Shown: piece after piece, positions 12,867-17,184 of the stretch | Numbering within the stretch: the stretch's first letter is position 1 | How the letters are laid out: each line of letters starts with the position of its first letter | Assembly (NCBI GenBank): GCA_010029945.1 | Contig: RGQW01000017.1 | Coordinates: 1 to 17,184 of the forward strand | DNA length: 17,184 nt | Source of the DNA: Actinomycetota bacterium | GTDB lineage: Bacteria; Actinomycetota; Actinomycetes; S36-B12 | Direction of reading: 5' to 3' | Program-made: the position numbers and the translations under genes | The notes under the pieces: generated by a model | The model's input: the letters and a program-made list of their open reading frames with translations, nothing else | Told to the model about the DNA's origin: nothing | Database searches by the model: none

Positions 12867-13979
12867 TCAGGGACGTGTCAATTCCTCCACCGCAACACTC
12901 ATCGACCGGAGATTTTCCGGAATAGGTACGACACCGATACCCGGCCCGGTGGGTACTGCGAGCCGGCCGTCGCGAAGTACGAAGGGCTCGGTGACATCTT
13001 CGGCGTAGTACCTGTTCGATGCGCTCGTGTCTCCCGGCAGCGTGAATCCCGGCAGGGCCGCGAGGGCGACATTCGCTGCGCGACCTATGCCGGTCTCCAA
13101 CATCCCTCCGCACCACACGGGGACTTCTCGACTCAGGCACAGATCATGAATCTTCTTGGCTTCGAGAAACCCGGCCACCCGGCCCGGCTTGATGTTGATG
13201 TTCGACGCGGCCCCGAACTCGATCGCCGACTCGGCCGACTCTGTCGACAGAATTGATTCGTCCAGGCAGATTGGGGTGGAGCATGCACGAGCGATGAGCG
13301 TGTGACCCCACCAATCCTCTTCTTCCAACGGCTGCTCGATCAGCAAGAGATCGAATTCGTCCAGTCTGGCCAGGTGGTGGGCGTGCTCCCGCGAATAGGC
13401 CTGGTTGGCATCAACCTGAAGCGGAATCGTCGGCCAGCGCTCACGCACCGCGGCGACCGGCTCGATGTCCCACCCGGGTTCGATCTTCAACTTGATGCGC
13501 CGGTAGCCCGCATCCACATACATACCCACTTCTTCGAGGAGTTCCTCGGTGCTTTCCGATGTGGGAATCCCCACGCTCACACCGCAATCGACTTCCGCAC
13601 GCGTCGCTCCGAGGTAGTCACCGAGCGAGGTAGCGGCGCGACGCAACCACACGTCGAGCACAGCGGTACCAACGGAGGCTCGGGCAATGTGGTGCCCACG
13701 CACCACCTTCATGGCGGCATGAACGCTGTCGGGAGTCCAGTCCTTGCCTAAAACAATCGGTGCGAGGTACTCCTTGATCACCCGTATTGCCCCGGCGGTG
13801 TATTCGGCGTTGTAGCCCGGCCAACCCAACGTGACGCACTCGCCCCAACCCTGGACGCCGTCACTGTCGATGGCCTCGACGAGCATCACGTCACGTACGT
13901 GTTGGGTCCCGAAACTCGTGCGGAACGGCCGCACCAGTGGCATCTGCAACGAGTGCAGGCGTAACGCGTCGATAGTCAT
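12867..13979 (-). CDS. N-acylamino acid racemase (NSAR/OSBS subgroup, enolase superfamily)
   Basis: This 370-residue protein has the enolase-superfamily capping domain (1-125) and TIM barrel. Catalytic residues are complete: the KxK motif Lys163 and Lys165 in RRIKLKIEPGWD, metal ligands Asp190 (QVDANQAY), Glu215 (LLIEQPLEEED) and Asp240 (ICLDES), and Lys264 (NIKPGRVAG) as the opposite-face acid/base. VPVWCGGMLETGIGRAANVALA and TLPGDTSASNRYY closely follow the Amycolatopsis N-acylamino acid racemase. It would interconvert D- and L-N-acyl (probably N-succinyl) amino acids by proton exchange at C-alpha. The family also has o-succinylbenzoate synthase activity, so MenC is the alternative, but no menaquinone gene is near. 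The ATG overlaps the stop of the upstream acyltransferase gene (ATGA) and lacks a good Shine-Dalgarno, so it depends on coupling. It is convergent with the XPB partner, 4 bp apart. Confidence 0.92.
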   Translation of the reverse strand: MTIDALRLHSLQMPLVRPFRTSFGTQHVRDVMLVEAIDSDGVQGWGECVTLGWPGYNAEYTAGAIRVIKEYLAPIVLGKDWTPDSVHAAMKVVRGHHIARASVGTAVLDVWLRRAATSLGDYLGATRAEVDCGVSVGIPTSESTEELLEEVGMYVDAGYRRIKLKIEPGWDIEPVAAVRERWPTIPLQVDANQAYSREHAHHLARLDEFDLLLIEQPLEEEDWWGHTLIARACSTPICLDESILSTESAESAIEFGAASNINIKPGRVAGFLEAKKIHDLCLSREVPVWCGGMLETGIGRAANVALAALPGFTLPGDTSASNRYYAEDVTEPFVLRDGRLAVPTGPGIGVVPIPENLRSMSVAVEELTRP

Positions 13980-14815
13980 GAGGTCGAGTCTTTCGCCAGT
14001 ACATACGACCCGTGCGAATCAAGCCCCACCACCGAAAAGTCACGCTCCAACGCATCGAGAAACTGCTCCCGAACTCTCATCCGCCACTCACGCGCCTGGT
14101 CCGGATCACTCGTGCGCAGGCTCACGATGTCGTCCGGGATGGCAATGACGCGGGCTTCATCAAAGTCCGCTGGGTCGACATCGGCGATGGGGGCACGGGC
14201 CGCACTGATAGCAGATTCACCATCAAGAACCCACCACGCAAAGACACGGTCCGACGGGTCCCCGGCGTTAATGGCGTCGTCCATATTGCCGTAGAAGTTG
14301 GGCATGTAGTCCCGCACGTGGGTGCCGAGTTTCTGAACGTTGAGTCGCGCATTGCGACGCACGAGAGGGTCGAAACTCCACACCACGGTGTCTATCCCGC
14401 AGGAAAGCGCCCACGCTCGTTGGTGCAATTTGATCGCCGTGCCGACGTGTCGATTTCGATATCCATCCACGACGCCGGCCATGTGCGAGTGCAGATGTGC
14501 GTGCCACGAAGAGGCATTCTCCGGTGATCCGCTCTCGGATTCGTGTCCGGATGCGCGGTGCCGCCCGACAACGGCGAGTGCTGCACCCACCGGCTGGGAG
14601 TCGTCGAACGCAGCGGCGACGTAGCCTCCGGAGTGGACCAGAGCGCGCAGAAGATTCGACTTCACGTGGGTTGCTCCGGATTCCGGAGGCCAGACCTCAT
14701 CGAAGATTCGCACGGCGATGCCTTGGTCATTAGGGTCGTCCAAGGTCCGGATGGATACCCCCGCAGCCTCTTCGGCTCGCGCGGCAGCCCGCCAGGCATC
14801 ATCGACAACGCTCAC
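13976..14815 (-). CDS. GNAT family N-acyltransferase, COG3375 type, probable amino acid N-succinyltransferase
   Basis: The protein has 279 residues. The acyl-CoA binding region is HLHSHMAGVVDGYRNRHVGT, followed by AIKLHQRAWAL; the G-Y-R-N-R-H-V-G-T stretch is the GNAT pyrophosphate loop (motif A, Q/RxxGxG/A). TVVWSFDPLVRRNARLNVQKLG, YMPNFYGNMDDAINAGDPSDR and FAWWVLD are hallmark blocks of the COG3375 group, often found beside N-succinylamino acid racemases. In Geobacillus kaustophilus such an enzyme transfers succinyl from succinyl-CoA to D-amino acids. The GTG start at 14815 lies 6 nt behind TACCGT, fitting a leaderless message. Its TGA overlaps the racemase ATG. It is divergent from the M20 gene across only 35 bp. 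Acyl donor and amino acid specificity are inferred from context and are not visible in the sequence. Confidence 0.85.
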   Translation of the reverse strand: MSVVDDAWRAAARAEEAAGVSIRTLDDPNDQGIAVRIFDEVWPPESGATHVKSNLLRALVHSGGYVAAAFDDSQPVGAALAVVGRHRASGHESESGSPENASSWHAHLHSHMAGVVDGYRNRHVGTAIKLHQRAWALSCGIDTVVWSFDPLVRRNARLNVQKLGTHVRDYMPNFYGNMDDAINAGDPSDRVFAWWVLDGESAISAARAPIADVDPADFDEARVIAIPDDIVSLRTSDPDQAREWRMRVREQFLDALERDFSVVGLDSHGSYVLAKDSTS

Positions 14816-14827
14816 GGCAGCACGGTA
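14816..14827 (-). promoter_or_regulatory. Probable leaderless promoter of the GNAT-racemase operon
   Basis: On the minus strand TACCGT (14827-14822) is followed by exactly 6 nt and the GTG at 14815. The whole divergent gap to the M20 gene is 35 bp. Any -35 element must therefore lie over the M20 ribosome-binding region or start codon, so the two directions probably compete or are controlled together. Confidence 0.5.
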
Positions 14828-14850
14828 GCGAGAGGAACGAGGCTCACTCG

Positions 14851-15957
14851 ATGGACGGTCACCTACGCGTCGACGATCTCGTCGACGCGACCCGCCAACT
14901 GGTGACCGTCGAATCCCCCACCGACGATCTCACCGCCTGTGTGGAAGTGGTCGAGGCCGCCCATGAGCTCTCGCGCGCGTGGTTGTCCGAGCCAGGCCGT
15001 ATCGAGAGGCACGGTGGCCGACCCGTCTGGCGCTGGGGACCGTCGAGCCCTCGGGTACTTCTCCTCGGACATCTGGACACGGTGTGGCCGGTGGGAACCC
15101 TGGAGCGAATCCCGTTCGCGGTGGACGGAGATCGAATGACGGGGCCGGGAGTTTTCGATATGAAGGCGGGGGTTGTCCAGGGCTGGGCCGCGTTGTCCAT
15201 GGTGTCCGCTCACCCGGAGGGTTCCTGCGGAATGCTGCTGACAACCGATGAGGAAACAGGGTCCATGGCTTCCCGCGACCTGATCGCCGAAGCCATTACC
15301 AACGCAAAGGCCGTCTTCGTTCTCGAGCCATCGGCCGACGGGGCACTCAAGACTGAACGCAAAGGCACGTCTTGGTATCACCTGACATTCACCGGACGTG
15401 CAGCGCACGCAGGCCTGGACCCCGAGCGCGGGATAAACGCATCCGTCGAGGCCGCGCACTTCATCACCGAAGCGGTCACGTGGGCGGACCGCTCCCTCGG
15501 CACATCGGTGACCCCTACCGTGATGACATCCGGTACCACCTCCAACACCGTCCCCGCCGAGGCTGCGTTGACCGTCGATGTTCGGGCCTGGACTCGCGCC
15601 GAGCAAGAGCGAGTCGATGCGAGCGTTCGTTCCTGGGAACTGCAACACCCCGAGGCCACATGGTCCATCGCCGGAGGCATCGACCGATCCGCTCTTGAGT
15701 CTGCTCTGTCCGCCGACCTGTTCGCTCGCGCTCAGCGCGTGGCTCACGACATGGGGCTGCCGGAATTGTCATCTCGGGCAGTCGGTGGAGCCAGTGACGG
15801 AAACTTGACGGCCGCCGCAGGCGTACCGACGCTCGACGGGCTCGGCGCCGTTGGTGACGGTGCGCACGCCGACCACGAATGGGCATCAGTGTCCGGCATG
15901 GACGAACGTGCTCGCCTGCTCGCGGGGCTGCTCTCCGCCATCGGGGGTGCCGCGTGA
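14851..15957 (+). CDS. M20 family metallopeptidase, probable N-acyl-L-amino acid hydrolase
   Basis: The protein has 368 residues and follows the carboxypeptidase G2-like branch of M20. It is predicted cytoplasmic with no signal peptide. Two-zinc site: His74 and Asp76 in LLGHLDTVWP, bridging Asp103 in GVFDMKAG, the catalytic Glu pair 134-135 in TTDEETGS, Glu159 in VLEPS, and a C-terminal His (His339) in GDGAHADHEW. His186 in GRAAHAG belongs to the dimerisation domain and reaches the partner's active site in this family. Beside a racemase and a GNAT acyltransferase, the likely job is to remove the acyl group from N-acyl-L-amino acids; a glutamate carboxypeptidase role is the alternative. Start ATG 14851 has GAGG 8 nt upstream. 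The stop overlaps the XPB helicase GTG (GTGA, 15954-15957), so the helicase is translated from the same message. Confidence 0.9.
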   Translation: MDGHLRVDDLVDATRQLVTVESPTDDLTACVEVVEAAHELSRAWLSEPGRIERHGGRPVWRWGPSSPRVLLLGHLDTVWPVGTLERIPFAVDGDRMTGPGVFDMKAGVVQGWAALSMVSAHPEGSCGMLLTTDEETGSMASRDLIAEAITNAKAVFVLEPSADGALKTERKGTSWYHLTFTGRAAHAGLDPERGINASVEAAHFITEAVTWADRSLGTSVTPTVMTSGTTSNTVPAEAALTVDVRAWTRAEQERVDASVRSWELQHPEATWSIAGGIDRSALESALSADLFARAQRVAHDMGLPELSSRAVGGASDGNLTAAAGVPTLDGLGAVGDGAHADHEWASVSGMDERARLLAGLLSAIGGAA

Positions 15958-17184
15958 CGGACGGACCACTGATCGTTCAAAGCGACAAGACACTTCTCCT
16001 GGAAGTCGAGCACAGCGACAGCGATGATTGCCGCAAGGCGATAGCGCCCTTCGCTGAACTCGAACGGGCACCGGAGCACATCCACACCTACCGGTTGACT
16101 CCGCTCGGATTGTGGAACGCGCGAGCAGCCGGTCACGACGCCGAGCAGGTCATCGACACACTCATTCGTTACTCGCGCTACCCGGTTCCCCACGCGCTCC
16201 TTGTCGACGTTGCGGAAACGATGGCGCGCTACGGCCGCCTGCAGTTGGCCAACGATCCTGCCCACGGACTCGTCCTTCAAGCCATCGATGTCGCTGTTCT
16301 CGAAGAAGTTCTCCGCAGCAAGAAGATCGCACCGCTGCTCGGGACGCGGCTCGATGAGACGACCGTGATGGTGCACCCCAGTGAACGTGGCCATCTGAAA
16401 CAAGCCCTCGTCAAACTCGGGTGGCCCGCCGAAGACGTCGCGGGATACGTCGACGGCGAGCGTCACGCCATCGCACTGGACACGGCCGAATGGCAGCCAC
16501 GCGACTATCAGGTCGAGGCCGCCGACGGATTCTGGTACGGCGGATCGGGAGTGGTGGTGCTGCCGTGCGGGGCCGGCAAGACCATCGTGGGTGCTCTCGC
16601 CATGTCTCTAGCCCAAGCAACGACCCTGATTTTGGTAACGAACACCGTTGCGGCCCGACAGTGGCGGGACGAACTCCTTCGCCGTACCGAGCTCACGGCG
16701 GACGAGATAGGTGAGTACTCCGGATCCAAGAAGGAAATCCGCCCCGTGACGATTGCGACGTACCAGGTGCTGACCGCCAAGCGGAAAGGGATCTACCCAC
16801 ACCTCGAGGTTTTCGACACCCGCGATTGGGGGCTCATCATTTACGACGAGGTCCACCTGCTGCCCGCTCCCATTTTTCGATTCACCGCGGACATTCAGAG
16901 TCGACGACGTCTCGGACTCACCGCCACGCTCGTTCGTGAGGACGGCCGCGAGTCGGATGTCTTCTCCCTGATCGGCCCGAAGCGCTACGACGCACCGTGG
17001 CGTGAGATCGAGTCCCAGGGCTACATCGCTCCGGCCGATTGCGTCGAAGTCCGCGTCGACATGCCCGAGCCGGATCGAATGGTTTACGCGATGGCGGAGC
17101 CGGAAGACAAGTATCGGCTTGCCGCCTGCACACCCGAGAAGAATCGTCTGATCGATGAGATCATCGCCCACCACTCCGGCGAGC
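15954..17184 (+). CDS. xpb: DNA repair helicase XPB (N-terminal 410 residues, runs off the window)
   Basis: This is a superfamily 2 3'-to-5' DNA helicase. The first 410 of roughly 550 expected residues are present. Residues 1-180 form the XPB damage-recognition-like N-terminal domain (TYRLTPLGLWNARAAG, LLVDVAETMARYGRL). The ATPase follows: Q-motif-like WQPRDYQVEAAD (180-191), Walker A LPCGAGKT (203-210), Walker B with DEVH (298-301), motif III LTATLVRED (322-330) containing the XPB RED motif, then the thumb-like region leading to helicase domain 2 at YRLAACTPEKNRLI. The GTG at 15954 overlaps the M20 stop and no independent Shine-Dalgarno is evident, so expression seems tied to the M20 gene. 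Its normal adjacent partner gene is 3 kb upstream. The bacterial XPB role in repair is less settled than the eukaryotic one. Confidence 0.96.
   Translation, partial: MTDGPLIVQSDKTLLLEVEHSDSDDCRKAIAPFAELERAPEHIHTYRLTPLGLWNARAAGHDAEQVIDTLIRYSRYPVPHALLVDVAETMARYGRLQLANDPAHGLVLQAIDVAVLEEVLRSKKIAPLLGTRLDETTVMVHPSERGHLKQALVKLGWPAEDVAGYVDGERHAIALDTAEWQPRDYQVEAADGFWYGGSGVVVLPCGAGKTIVGALAMSLAQATTLILVTNTVAARQWRDELLRRTELTADEIGEYSGSKKEIRPVTIATYQVLTAKRKGIYPHLEVFDTRDWGLIIYDEVHLLPAPIFRFTADIQSRRRLGLTATLVREDGRESDVFSLIGPKRYDAPWREIESQGYIAPADCVEVRVDMPEPDRMVYAMAEPEDKYRLAACTPEKNRLIDEIIAHHSGE

Noticed and set aside
12867..13979. Racemase as menaquinone-pathway MenC, or as a dipeptide epimerase
   Set aside because: No other men genes are near. 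The sequence follows the long NSAR/NAAAR type with GGMLETGIGR in place of the C-terminal DxD motif of dipeptide epimerases, and a GNAT and an M20 enzyme flank it. Promiscuous OSBS activity remains possible.
14863..15747. 294-codon minus-strand open frame opposite the M20 gene
   Set aside because: The M20 frame carries all zinc ligands. The antisense product has no recognisable motif and is taken as a shadow.
1..17184. CRISPR arrays, tRNA/rRNA genes, insertion sequences, prophage or integrative elements
   Set aside because: No regularly spaced repeats, tRNA-like cloverleaf, transposase, integrase or target-site duplications were seen. The parA cassette alone is not enough to call a mobile element.

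Overview
The window comes from a high-GC Gram-positive chromosome, almost certainly an actinobacterium and probably of the Micrococcales type. Supporting signs are an IdeR/DtxR regulator with every metal ligand at the family's standard positions, a mycobacterial-type SerC, the neighbourhood DUF2530 - DUF3027 - DUF2771-like - CspB-like - XPB, frequent GTG starts, and many starts without a Shine-Dalgarno that sit 6 nt behind a TANNNT hexamer. Coding density is extreme. No gene-free stretch exceeds about 110 bases, and many neighbours overlap by 4 bp or abut. No tRNA, rRNA, CRISPR array, insertion sequence or phage gene was seen.

Layout. Bases 1-862 (minus): an iron-dependent regulator, translationally coupled to the start of a short-chain dehydrogenase that runs off the left edge. 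Bases 973-2328 (plus): a class I photolyase. Bases 2376-3394 (plus): a two-gene ParA plus ribbon-helix-helix cassette built like ParF/ParG. Bases 3399-6450: pdxH (minus), then citrate synthase and serC (plus). These are central metabolism, and PdxH makes the PLP that SerC needs. Bases 6447-7799: an MFS transporter coupled to serC, whose tail overlaps antisense with a secreted beta-propeller-like protein (7708-8601, minus). That protein is itself coupled to a previously unlisted 29-residue membrane peptide (8598-8687). Bases 8778-11088: a run of small conserved actinobacterial genes, namely a DUF2530-like membrane protein, DUF3027, a DUF2771-like lipoprotein, a cold-shock protein and another two-helix membrane protein. 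Bases 11093-12862: the XPB/Ssl2-like partner protein. The XPB helicase itself starts at 15954 and runs off the right edge.

The most interesting part lies between the two XPB-related genes. It holds an N-acylamino-acid racemase of the enolase superfamily, a COG3375-type GNAT acyltransferase coupled to it by ATGA overlap, and a divergent M20 amidohydrolase. These are the three enzyme types of the irreversible D-to-L amino acid pathway described in Geobacillus kaustophilus (N-succinylation, racemisation, desuccinylation). The last enzyme is coupled by GTGA overlap to the XPB helicase. If the assignment holds, a complete D-amino acid salvage cassette has been placed inside, and partly operon-fused to, a DNA-repair helicase locus.

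A second window-wide signal is the repeated leaderless-promoter layout at photolyase, parA, the lipoprotein and the GNAT gene, with near matches elsewhere. All assignments rest on reading motifs by eye; no database search was run.
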